Source: Planctomycetia bacterium
GTDB taxonomy: Bacteria; Planctomycetota; Phycisphaerae; Phycisphaerales; SM1A02
Direction: 5' to 3'
Assembly: GCA_005776885.1 (NCBI GenBank)
Contig: SXOD01000019.1
Coordinates: 1 to 33,576 of the forward strand
Length of the DNA: 33,576 bases
Each line of letters starts with the position of its first letter. Position 1 is the stretch's first letter. Positions 15,793 through 23,318 of the stretch are shown here, piece by piece. Both the position numbers and the translations under genes were made by a program. Under the pieces are notes generated by a model. It had not been told where the DNA came from. It did no database searches and worked only from the letters and a program-made list of their open reading frames with translations.

Positions 15793-17247
15793 ATGGATTG
15801 CTGCAACAATCGAATCACCGTCCATAACCGCCGCGACATGCTCAAGTCGCTCTCGGCGGGCTTCGGCTACATCGCGTTCGCCGGCCTTGCGGCCCGCGCC
15901 GCCGCAGCGACGCACCCTCGATCGCTCCTCAGCCCACAGGATGCCGCCGGCCCACTCGCACCCAAGCAGGGCCACTTCAAGGGAAGTGCCAAGCGCGTCA
16001 TCTTCCTCTGCATGGATGGTGGGCCGAGCCACGTCGACACGTTCGACTACAAGGCGAAGCTCCAGTCGGACTCGGGCAAGTCCCTCTCGAGCGGGTTTCG
16101 GCAGGGTGCCAAGCTCCTGGGCAGTCCCTGGACCTTCCGGCAGAGCGGGAAGTCAGGCCTCTACATCAGCGACCTCTTCAGCGAAACCGCCAAGCATGCG
16201 GATGAGATGTGCCTCTTCCGCGGCATGCACACGACGGTGCCCGCCCACGCCCAGGCCCAGCTCCAGATGCACACCGGTTCGTTCCAGTTCGTCCGGCCAA
16301 GCCTCGGCGCGTGGTCGCTGTACGGCCTCGGGACGGTCAATGAAAACCTGCCAGGCTTCGTCACCGTCAATCCCGGAAGGAGTGCGCAGTCGTACGGGAG
16401 CGCGTTCCTGCCCGCCTACTACCAAGGCTCGCCGATGCGGATGGGAGGTGGCGGTGGCCGACCCGGCCAGCAGGCACGCCGACAGCGCCCCAGCGCAGAC
16501 GGCGATGCGGTCCCCAATCTCACGAACAGGTCGTACGGGACCGAGGGACAGCGGAAGCAGCTGGACCTCGTGCAGAAGCTCAACGGCGAGCGCGAGAAGC
16601 GGCTCAAGGGAGACGACCAGGTCGAGGGGATCATCGAGTCGTACGAACTGGCCTTCCGCATGCAGTCGGAGGTCCCCGGACTGGTCGACATCAGCGGCGA
16701 GAACCAGCGAACGCTCGAGATGTACGGCATTGGCTCGCAGCCGACGGATTCGTTCGGCCGACAGTGCCTCCTCGCCCGGCGACTGGCGGAGAGCGGGGTC
16801 CGATTCATCGAGGTCACCAAGGGCGGCTGGGACCACCACAGGAACCTCAAGTCCGAGTTGGAGTCCACCTGCCAATCAATCGACCAGCCCATCGCCGCAC
16901 TCCTCACCGACCTCAAGCAGCGCGGGATGCTGGATGACACGCTGGTGCTCTGGGGCGGCGAGTTCGGCCGGACCCCCTACGCGCAAGGCGACGACGGTCG
17001 TGACCACAACAACAAGGGATTCGCGATGTGGGCCGCTGGCGGCGGGATCAAGGGAGGTTTCTCCTATGGATCGACCGACGACTACGGCGTCGAGGCCGTG
17101 GATGGCAAGATGCACATCCACGACTGGCACGCGACGATCCTCCACTTGCTCGGCCTGGACCACGAGCGACTGACTTACAACTACGCCGGACGCGACTTCC
17201 GCTTGACCGACGTCCACGGCGTGGTGGCTCGCGACGTGATCGCCTGA
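15793..17247 (+). CDS. DUF1501 family protein, Tat-exported
   Basis: This 484-residue protein is the usual partner of PSD1 proteins and belongs to the alkaline-phosphatase/sulfatase-like superfamily. The N-terminus has a twin-arginine signal (HNRRDMLKSLSAGFGYIAF, residues 11-29). The fold-typical motifs follow: VIFLCMDGGPSHVDTFDYK with the metal-binding DGGPSHVD, then LFRGMHTTVPAH, RFIEVTKGGWDHH, DDTLVLWGGEFGRTPYAQG, DGRDHNNKGFAMW and HIHDWHATILHLLGLDH. A GAAGGA Shine-Dalgarno (15779-15784) precedes ATG 15793. It lies 66 bp after the PSD1 gene and 21 bp before a YihY-family gene. Enzymatic activity is not established for the family; hydrolysis of ester groups on sugars is a plausible inference. 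Confidence 0.95.
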   Translation: MDCCNNRITVHNRRDMLKSLSAGFGYIAFAGLAARAAAATHPRSLLSPQDAAGPLAPKQGHFKGSAKRVIFLCMDGGPSHVDTFDYKAKLQSDSGKSLSSGFRQGAKLLGSPWTFRQSGKSGLYISDLFSETAKHADEMCLFRGMHTTVPAHAQAQLQMHTGSFQFVRPSLGAWSLYGLGTVNENLPGFVTVNPGRSAQSYGSAFLPAYYQGSPMRMGGGGGRPGQQARRQRPSADGDAVPNLTNRSYGTEGQRKQLDLVQKLNGEREKRLKGDDQVEGIIESYELAFRMQSEVPGLVDISGENQRTLEMYGIGSQPTDSFGRQCLLARRLAESGVRFIEVTKGGWDHHRNLKSELESTCQSIDQPIAALLTDLKQRGMLDDTLVLWGGEFGRTPYAQGDDGRDHNNKGFAMWAAGGGIKGGFSYGSTDDYGVEAVDGKMHIHDWHATILHLLGLDHERLTYNYAGRDFRLTDVHGVVARDVIA

Positions 17248-17268
17248 CGGGCCGGTCGCGAATCTGGT

Positions 17269-18204
17269 GTGCGTAACCTCCACCGCGTGGAACGGCGTCC
17301 CCTCCTCAGTTCCGATCGCCTTCGGCGGCTTGTGGCACTTGCCCGCAAGGCGGCCGATGCCCTCGCGGCCAATCGCGCCCCCACGATGGCGGCCGCGCTC
17401 ACCTACCGGACCCTCTTCAGCCTGCCGCCGGTCATCGTGCTGGCTGGCGTGACGGCGCGGGCGTTCCTTGGGCGGGAGCGGATCCTGGAACTTGCCGCGC
17501 AAGCACTCTCCGCGATGGGGGCGGACCAGATCGGCGTCAGCGGCGTGGCGTCGGGCGACACTGTGGGGGCCCTCACGGCGGATGCGGAGTCAACCCTGAG
17601 CACTTGGATGCTGGAGCTGATCGACCGGGCGCTCGCACTCAACCTCACGGCTCTGACGTGGGTCGGCGTGGGGATCTTGGTCTACAGCGGATACGCGCTG
17701 GCCACGCAGATCGAGGTGAGCTTTGATGACATCACTGGTCGGCGACGGCGGCGCTCTTTCCTCAAGCGGCTGGCTTCCTATTGGGTGGCGCTGACGGCCG
17801 GCCCCCTGCTCCTGGGCGCCGGGATCTTGGTGGGCTCGCATGTCTGGGCCGCCGTGCAACTGGCGCTTGGAGACGGTGCGACCGTCCGAGTGCTGTGGGA
17901 TTTCATGCTGACCGCCGCTGCGCTTGTGTGGGCCTATTCAGTCCTCCCGACCGTGCCGCTTGCCCTTCGCTCGAACATCACCGGTGCCCTCGCCGGCGCG
18001 CTCATCCTCCTCGCCGCGAAGTGGGGGTTCTCCAAGGCGATCATCGGCATCGGCACGGCGAGCCTGATGTACGGTTCCGCGGGCGCCATCACGCTCTTCA
18101 TGCTGTGGCTCTACGTCATGTGGCTGGGGGCGCTCTACGGGCTGCAGGTGGCCGCGCTGATCCCGGCACCACATGACGACAAGCCGCCCGTTGGCGGTGG
18201 CTGA
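17269..18204 (+). CDS. YihY/BrkB family inner-membrane protein
   Basis: This 311-residue membrane protein belongs to the YihY/virulence factor BrkB family (once misnamed RNase BN). Key stretches are RAPTMAAALTYRTLFSLPPVIVLAG (about 43-67), GIGTASLMYGSAGAITLFMLW (near 260-285) and SNITGALAGALILLAAKWGF. Five or six hydrophobic segments are visible, with a basic loop TGRRRRRSFLKR. The start is either GTG 17269 or GTG 17287; neither has a good Shine-Dalgarno. It sits 21 bp after the DUF1501 gene, so cotranscription is likely, although a functional link is not obvious. The family is proposed to flip or transport something, but its substrate is undefined. Confidence 0.85.
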   Translation: MRNLHRVERRPLLSSDRLRRLVALARKAADALAANRAPTMAAALTYRTLFSLPPVIVLAGVTARAFLGRERILELAAQALSAMGADQIGVSGVASGDTVGALTADAESTLSTWMLELIDRALALNLTALTWVGVGILVYSGYALATQIEVSFDDITGRRRRRSFLKRLASYWVALTAGPLLLGAGILVGSHVWAAVQLALGDGATVRVLWDFMLTAAALVWAYSVLPTVPLALRSNITGALAGALILLAAKWGFSKAIIGIGTASLMYGSAGAITLFMLWLYVMWLGALYGLQVAALIPAPHDDKPPVGGG

Positions 18205-18232
18205 TCACCTTGCCCGGCCAAGTCCGGCGCGT

Positions 18233-19543
18233 TCACGCCATCTGGTAGGTGCCGGGAACGCGGACGAATGGGAGCGGAAGTTCGCCGTCCAACTTCAACT
18301 CCTTGGGGAAGAGGTCCAGCGTGGAAGAGTCCGAGATGAAGTCCCAGGTGAGTTTCTGCCCGCTGTATCCCGACTCGCGAGCCATCACCGCCATGAGCGA
18401 GCTCTCCGCCGTCTGCCGGAGCTCGACGATCGGCTTGCCAGCGAGGATGGAATCGACCAGGTCCTTGTGTTCCTGCTTGTACGCCGCTCCGATGTCGCCC
18501 TTCATGCTGAAGAGTTCCTTGCCTGACCGGTCGTAGATCTGCGTTCCGTTGTTGAAGGCACGGAGGAAGGCCGTCCCCTTGCTCCCGTAGACCACGTTGT
18601 CGAAGTCCGTGGCCGACTGCGGAAGCTGGCGGCTCTTGAAGTCACACTGGCGCCCGTCCTTCCAGGCGAAGGTGGCGCTGCAGGAGTCCCACATCTCGCT
18701 GTCTTCGGGCTTGGTGAACCGGCCTCCCGAGGCGAAGCAGGTGTCGGGTGCGCCGCCCATCACCCAGTGGACGACATCCAGGTTGTGGACCGCCTGCTCG
18801 GCGGGCTGGTCACCGGACAGCCAAATGAAGTGCATCCAGTTGTGGATCTGGTACTGCGCGTCGGACATGCCACCCTCGCGCCCGCGGTACCAGATGGGGC
18901 CACCGCAATACCGCGCCGTCATGTCGACGACGTCGCCGATGAGGCCGTCGTGGATCCGCTTCACGCCCTCGACGAAGGAAGCCTGCCGACGGTACTGGGT
19001 CCCGGTCACGATCGCCGTGCCCTGCTTGAGGGCCTGGTCACTGGCCGCGCAGCAAATCTTGTATCCGGCGGGGTCGACGCAGGTCGGCTTCTCGGCGAAC
19101 ACGTGCTTCTTGGCCGCGACGGCTTCGGCAATGTGCCGAGGGCGGAACCCGGGACTGGTGGCGAAGAGCACGATGTCCACCGATGGATCAGCGATGACCT
19201 GCCTGTAGCCATCGAGCCCACCGTAGATGGATGTGTCCGACACCTCGACACGGCCTGGATGTTCCTTGGCGAGTCCGTCGCGCGCGGCTCGGGCCTTCTC
19301 CGGGATCACGTCGGCCATCGCCACGAGCCTGACATTGGGATTCGCCGAGAGCGAATCATTGGCGGCCCCCGAACCGCGACCCCCGCAGCCGACCAATCCG
19401 AGGTTCAGCGTCTTGGTCCCCGACTGCGCCTGAGGCGCGCCAATGGCAAAGGGCGCCACCAGGCCCGCCGCACCGACGGCGGCGGAGGCAGCGATGAAGG
19501 CACGGCGGGAAGCGTCACTGTCGGCATGGGGCTGGATGGGCAT
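18233..19543 (-). CDS. Tat-exported Gfo/Idh/MocA oxidoreductase, second copy type
   Basis: This 436-residue protein is a second superfamily member with a twin-arginine signal (SRRAFIAASAAVGAAGL, residues 12-28). The Rossmann motif is LNLGLVGCGGRGSGA (about 46-60), then LVAMADVIPEKA and the complete catalytic EKP (AKKHVFAEKPTC, Glu151-Lys152-Pro153). RYCGGPIWYRGR, NWMHFIWLSGD and AVHNLDVVHWVMG follow, typical of the planctomycetal secreted type. It differs from the protein at 3216 in sequence and keeps EKP, so it is not a recent duplicate. It ends 28 bp from the converging YihY gene and starts 58 bp from the divergent CdsA gene. Likely acts on a periplasmic sugar or polyol; the true substrate is unknown. 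Confidence 0.92.
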   Translation of the reverse strand: MPIQPHADSDASRRAFIAASAAVGAAGLVAPFAIGAPQAQSGTKTLNLGLVGCGGRGSGAANDSLSANPNVRLVAMADVIPEKARAARDGLAKEHPGRVEVSDTSIYGGLDGYRQVIADPSVDIVLFATSPGFRPRHIAEAVAAKKHVFAEKPTCVDPAGYKICCAASDQALKQGTAIVTGTQYRRQASFVEGVKRIHDGLIGDVVDMTARYCGGPIWYRGREGGMSDAQYQIHNWMHFIWLSGDQPAEQAVHNLDVVHWVMGGAPDTCFASGGRFTKPEDSEMWDSCSATFAWKDGRQCDFKSRQLPQSATDFDNVVYGSKGTAFLRAFNNGTQIYDRSGKELFSMKGDIGAAYKQEHKDLVDSILAGKPIVELRQTAESSLMAVMARESGYSGQKLTWDFISDSSTLDLFPKELKLDGELPLPFVRVPGTYQMA

Positions 19544-19601
19544 GATGATCCAGACTAGCGCGTGGCTGCTGCGATCGCACCATTCGAGCTAGGATTTTTG
19601 G

Positions 19602-20438
19602 ATGCTTCACGCTCGCCTCCTCACGGGAGGAATGTTGATTGGACTCCTGGCGGCGCTCGTGTGGGTCAGTGCCGCGTGGCCGGAGTTGCGGGTTGGGGAC
19701 ACGTCGGTTGCGGCCCCCGCATGGTGGATGGCGGCCTTCCTTGTGGTGGCGCTTGGCGGACGTGAAGCCGCAATGCTCATCGAGCGTCGGCAGGGTTTCG
19801 GCCTGAATGGGGTCGTTGGCGGCTTGCTCGGCGCAGGCGCCGTGTTCGCTGCGTCGATGTCCAGTGCCGCGCTCGCCGCCACGACTGCTGGAGCCTGCCT
19901 GACGTTTGCCGCGACCCGTGCGGTCCTGGCCGGCGAGGGAGAGCGGGCATGGCGCTCCGCCGTTTCAGCGCTCGTCGCGTTCACGTGGCTGGGGATCGGC
20001 GTCGGCTGCTGGGCAGCCTTCGTCTCCAGGCATGGCGCTGCAACGGCTGCGTGTGCCATCATGGTGGTGAAACTGTCTGACATCGGGGCGTACTTCACGG
20101 GACGAGCCATCGGGCGGCACAAGCTTGTGCCGTGGCTGAGTCCCGGGAAAACTCGCGAGGGACTCGCTGGCGGCATTCTCGTTGCGACGACCGGGGGATT
20201 GCTCGCCTGGTGGATGGGGCTTGCCGATGGATCGACACCTGTCGACTGGCCCAGATGGGTGGCGTTTGGTGCGCTCGCCGGCGTCGTCGGGCCGTTGGGG
20301 GACCTCTTCGAGAGCCTCCTCAAGCGCACGGCCGGAGCGAAGGACTCTGGCACCACCCTGCCGGGAATGGGCGGCGTGCTCGATGTCGTGGATTCCCTCA
20401 CGATTGCCGGGCCATTCGTGCTCGTGGTCTTCACGTGA
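19602..20438 (+). CDS. cdsA: Phosphatidate cytidylyltransferase (CDP-diglyceride synthase)
   Basis: This 278-residue membrane enzyme would make CDP-diacylglycerol from phosphatidic acid and CTP for phospholipid synthesis. The C-terminal CdsA signature is visible: KLSDIGAYFTGRAIGRHKL and SPGKTREG (CTP-binding region, about 157-187), then GDLFESLLKRTAGAKDSG, with Lys247-Asp248 and PGMGGVLDVVDS (about 254-265). Two positions deviate from the classical PGHGG-x-D-R pattern: His becomes Met256 and Arg becomes Val262. Seven or eight hydrophobic helices precede the signature. ATG 19602 has only a weak purine run before it. Next gene begins 45 bp downstream on the same strand. The family call is firm; activity depends on tolerance of the two substitutions. 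Confidence 0.9.
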   Translation: MLHARLLTGGMLIGLLAALVWVSAAWPELRVGDTSVAAPAWWMAAFLVVALGGREAAMLIERRQGFGLNGVVGGLLGAGAVFAASMSSAALAATTAGACLTFAATRAVLAGEGERAWRSAVSALVAFTWLGIGVGCWAAFVSRHGAATAACAIMVVKLSDIGAYFTGRAIGRHKLVPWLSPGKTREGLAGGILVATTGGLLAWWMGLADGSTPVDWPRWVAFGALAGVVGPLGDLFESLLKRTAGAKDSGTTLPGMGGVLDVVDSLTIAGPFVLVVFT

Positions 20439-20483
20439 GGCTGTTTGGGGGGACGCATCGCACCTGCTACGATCGACCACCCG

Positions 20484-21236
20484 ATGTCGCTCATCCAAAA
20501 GCTCCTCACGCTCAATCACGCCGACCGACAGCTTCGCGCCCTCCGGACCCGGCTTGACGGCGCAGAGCTGGTGCTGGCGAAGGCGAAGCGATCGGAGCAG
20601 GAGGCGTCGACTCGGGAGCGCGAGTTCAAGGTGCAGGCGATGCAGATCCGTGCGTCCGCCGTCAACATCGAGGCCGAGTCAGGGTCGATCAACGAACGCA
20701 TCGAGCGGCACCGGGCGGAGCTCAACAAGAGCACGAACATGAAGCAGTATGAATCGCTGCTCGCCGAGATGAAGATGCTTCAGGACAAGCGCGGCGAGCT
20801 GGAGAGCCAGGCCATCCAGTACCTCGAGCGGGCGGACCAGCTGGAGTCCCAGGCCACCTCGGCATCAAGCGACCTCCAGAAGCGGCACGAAGCGTCGACC
20901 CTTGCGGAGTCCGAACTGTCCGAGCGTCGCACCGACATCGGCGAGCGACTCACCGAACTGGAGTCGGCCCGCTCCCAGGCGGCCGCCGCGATCCCCGCCA
21001 TCGAGCTGGCCAGGTTCAACAAGCTTGCGGACGCGACCGATGGCGAAGCGATGGCCGAAGTCATCACCCTTGACGTCAAGCGCCGCGAGTATGCCTGCGG
21101 GGAGTGCCACATGGAATTGCCCACGGCCACGTTCGCCGCGGTGGCCACCCATCCCGAGACCATCTTCAGCTGCGCCACCTGCCGCCGGATCCTGTACCTG
21201 GCCGCGGAACCTGAAGGCGCCGAAGCGACGGTCTGA
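20484..21236 (+). CDS. Coiled-coil protein with C-terminal C4 zinc ribbon (zf-RING_7/DUF164-like)
   Basis: This is a 250-residue cytoplasmic protein. Residues 1-170 form a long charged coiled coil (DRQLRALRTRLDGAELVLAK, KQYESLLAEMKMLQDKRGEL). The conserved N-K-xxxMKQYE element (NKSTNMKQYESLL, 81-93) is typical of the zf-RING_7/DUF164 group. The C-terminus holds a zinc ribbon with CGEC (205-208) and CATC (230-233) and the RRILYL end. The ATG at 20484 begins the coiled coil and is preferred to an upstream in-frame codon at 20445. It lies 45 bp after cdsA and converges with the metallopeptidase gene. No enzymatic function is known for the family; a nucleic-acid or protein-binding role is only inference. 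Confidence 0.88.
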   Translation: MSLIQKLLTLNHADRQLRALRTRLDGAELVLAKAKRSEQEASTREREFKVQAMQIRASAVNIEAESGSINERIERHRAELNKSTNMKQYESLLAEMKMLQDKRGELESQAIQYLERADQLESQATSASSDLQKRHEASTLAESELSERRTDIGERLTELESARSQAAAAIPAIELARFNKLADATDGEAMAEVITLDVKRREYACGECHMELPTATFAAVATHPETIFSCATCRRILYLAAEPEGAEATV

Positions 21237-21249
21237 TTCGCGGCGCGAA
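21237..21249. terminator. Weak hairpin between convergent genes
   Basis: TTCGC (21237-21241) and GCGAA (21245-21249) pair around a 3-base loop right after the zinc-ribbon gene stop. The stem is short and has no T-run, so it is a low-grade terminator candidate for either converging gene. Confidence 0.2.
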
Positions 21250-21274
21250 GTCGAGCCCAGCGACGATCGCCTGG

Positions 21275-21712
21275 TCACGCATACCCAAGCCGGTCCAGGT
21301 CCTCTTCGGTGAGGCCGAAGTGGTGGCCGATCTCGTGGAGCACGGTGATGCGGATCTCCTCGCGCACGGCGTCCGGGCCACCCACCGCGTCGCCAGAATC
21401 GCCATCAATCCACGGTTCGAAGCCGCCAGCTTGGTCGATGATCCCGCGCCGGAAGATCAGGAGCGAGTCCTCGACCTGGCCCGAGGCCTCGATGCATCGC
21501 TCCGTGATCGGGATGCCCGTGTGCAGCCCGCACAGATCATCGTCGTCGGGGTCCAGCCCCATCTCGTCGTACACCTCCTGCGACGGATGGTCCTCCACGG
21601 CGAGAGGCACCTCCTCGAGCAATCGATGGATCGCATCCGGGAGAGACTGAATGACTTCACCGAAGAGATCATCGAACGCCCTGCGTTCTTCGTCGGTGAT
21701 CCCTGGAAGCAT
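21275..21712 (-). CDS. Zincin-like metallopeptidase, MMP1/DUF1025 family
   Basis: This 145-residue protein has the catalytic zinc motif HEIGHHFGL (126-134), preceded by REEIRITVL (117-125), as in the small metallopeptidase family formerly DUF1025. The N-terminal half is acidic (VYDEMGLDPDDDDLCG) with GLHTGIPITER, then DSLLIFRRGIID, also typical. The ATG at 21712 overlaps by one base the TGA of the upstream dihydroorotate dehydrogenase gene (TGATG), so translation is probably coupled. A longer frame running back into that gene has no family resemblance. No signal peptide is seen; it is probably cytoplasmic. The physiological target is unknown. Confidence 0.9.
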   Translation of the reverse strand: MLPGITDEERRAFDDLFGEVIQSLPDAIHRLLEEVPLAVEDHPSQEVYDEMGLDPDDDDLCGLHTGIPITERCIEASGQVEDSLLIFRRGIIDQAGGFEPWIDGDSGDAVGGPDAVREEIRITVLHEIGHHFGLTEEDLDRLGYA

Positions 21713-22626
21713 CAGCGAACCTGCCCGACCAGTTCGTGCAGGTGGTGGCACCCCTGCCCGAGCAGCCAACGCTCCAGGCCTCGTGCGATGCGGCGCGGGG
21801 CGCCGGGGTCCGCCAGGAGGATGGTCCCCAGTCCCACGGCGTCGGCGCCGGCCAGAATGAGCTCCGCGGCATCGTCCCACGCCGCAACGCCGCCCAGGCC
21901 GATGATCGGCACCGCACCCTTCGTGACTTGATGCCGGACGTCATGGACGACGCGCACAGCCACCGCGTGGACGGCGGGGCCGCTGAGGCCGCCGCGGCGA
22001 TTGGCCAGGCGATACCGCCGGGTCGTCACGTCGATCGCCATGGCGGGCATCGTGTTGCACAGCGTGAGGCCATCGACACCCGCTTCCATCGCGGCACCGG
22101 CGAGGGCGACGGCGTCGCCGTCGGGCGGAAGCTTTGCGAAGAGCTTGGCGCGGCCCACCGAGGCGCGCAGGGCGCAGAGCAAGGTTCGCATCGCCGAGGG
22201 GTCGGCGGAAAACGCCCGGCCATCGGACGTGTTGGGGCACGAGACGTTGGCCTCGATCAGCGGAATGTCCGTCTCACGGTCGAGTCGGCCGGCCACGAGG
22301 CAATACTCGTCGATCGAGTGGCCAGCGACCGACGCAAAGAGCCGGCACGGCATCGTGCGCGGGTCTTCGGACCGCTCCGCGAGGAATCGGTCGATCCCCA
22401 TGTTGGCCAGGCCGATGGCGTTGAGCATGCCGGCCTTGAGCGGGATGACCCGTGGCAGGTCGTTCCCGTCGCGCGGCTGGCCGGTCAGGCTCTTGCTGGT
22501 CACGGCGCCCAGGGACCCAAGCGAACCGGCGTCAGCAAGTTCGTTCGTGTAGCCCGCCGTCCCGGCTGCACCGATCAACGGCGAGTGCAACTGGAGGCCG
22601 GCGAAGGTGATGCCGATGGCGCTCAC
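21712..22626 (-). CDS. pyrD: Class 1 dihydroorotate dehydrogenase-like flavoprotein
   Basis: This 304-residue FMN enzyme would oxidise dihydroorotate to orotate in pyrimidine synthesis. Seen motifs are SPLIGAAGTAGYTNEL (15-30), GAVTSKSLTGQPRDGN (40-55), AGMLNAIGLANMG (65-77), the substrate and catalytic loop EANVSCPNTSDG (Asn127, Cys130, Asn132), LFAKLPPDG, LTLCNTM, and the phosphate-binding IIGLGGVAAWDDAAELILAGADAVGLGT. A cysteine in the catalytic loop marks class 1 (soluble, fumarate- or NAD-linked), not the quinone-linked class 2. GTG 22626 is preferred, since upstream in-frame codons (22668, 22686) overlap the divergent TPR gene. No pyrK partner is visible, so a type 1A-like or related dehydrogenase (dihydropyrimidine-type) remains possible. 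Overlaps the metallopeptidase gene by one base. Confidence 0.85.
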   Translation of the reverse strand: MSAIGITFAGLQLHSPLIGAAGTAGYTNELADAGSLGSLGAVTSKSLTGQPRDGNDLPRVIPLKAGMLNAIGLANMGIDRFLAERSEDPRTMPCRLFASVAGHSIDEYCLVAGRLDRETDIPLIEANVSCPNTSDGRAFSADPSAMRTLLCALRASVGRAKLFAKLPPDGDAVALAGAAMEAGVDGLTLCNTMPAMAIDVTTRRYRLANRRGGLSGPAVHAVAVRVVHDVRHQVTKGAVPIIGLGGVAAWDDAAELILAGADAVGLGTILLADPGAPRRIARGLERWLLGQGCHHLHELVGQVR

Positions 22627-22666
22627 GTGGGCATTGTGACAGATCCGCGCGTACGATGGATCGCCC

Positions 22667-23311
22667 ATGACTGCTCCAGCCGGCATCGACCGGATCGCCC
22701 AATTCGAGAAGATGGCCTCGGCCGACCCGACGAACGAGATGGCGCACTTCTCGCTGGGGAGCGCCTACCTCCAGGCGGGTCGCCACGCGGAGGCCGCCCA
22801 GTGCTTTGAGCGATGCGTGGAGTTGGTCCCCGAGATGAGCAAGTCGTTCCAGCTGGGCGGGCAAGCGATGCTTGGCGCTGGGTGGGAAGACAGGGCCGTG
22901 GCCTTCCTGTCGCGAGGGTACGAGGTCGCCGCCAAGCGAGGTGACCGGATGCCGGCTGAAGCGATGGCCAAGATCCTTCGGTCGATCGGCCGCGAGCCTC
23001 CGACCGTGGAACTCCCCCGCGATCCCGGCGCCGACGCGCTTCGGGCGGCCGGGAACTTCGTCTGCCAGCACACCGGCCGGCCGGGGACGAAACTGGACGG
23101 GCCCCCGTTCCGAGGGCCGGTTGGGCTGTGGATCGCGGAGAACATTTCCGCCGAGACATGGCGCGAGTGGATCGGCCAGGGCACGAAGGTCATCAACGAG
23201 CTCCGACTCGATTTCTCGCGCGACGAGCACCAGTCGATCTACGACCAGCACATGCGGGAGTACCTGGGCATCGACGACGAGCTGGTCCGACGCCTCACGT
23301 CGGGACAGTGA
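22667..23311 (+). CDS. TPR protein fused to an Fe(2+)-trafficking (YggX-like) domain
   Basis: This 214-residue protein joins two modules. Residues about 6-75 form tetratricopeptide-like helices (NEMAHFSLGSAYLQAGRHAE, AAQCFERCVELVPEM), and a helical linker runs to about 118. The C-terminal 129-205 matches the YggX/Fe(2+)-trafficking family: FVCQHTGRPGTKLDGPPF (131-148, with Cys133 at the position of the conserved YggX cysteine), GLWIAENISAETWREW (153-168), GTKVINELRLDF (172-183) and HQSIYDQHMREYLG (188-201). The order and spacing follow YggX, which protects iron-sulfur clusters and iron pools from oxidative damage in Proteobacteria; that role is inferred here. ATG 22667 begins 40 bp from the divergent pyrD start. 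The end lies 7 bp from the converging BatA-like gene. Confidence 0.87.
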   Translation: MTAPAGIDRIAQFEKMASADPTNEMAHFSLGSAYLQAGRHAEAAQCFERCVELVPEMSKSFQLGGQAMLGAGWEDRAVAFLSRGYEVAAKRGDRMPAEAMAKILRSIGREPPTVELPRDPGADALRAAGNFVCQHTGRPGTKLDGPPFRGPVGLWIAENISAETWREWIGQGTKVINELRLDFSRDEHQSIYDQHMREYLGIDDELVRRLTSGQ

Positions 23312-23318
23312 CCGTCGT

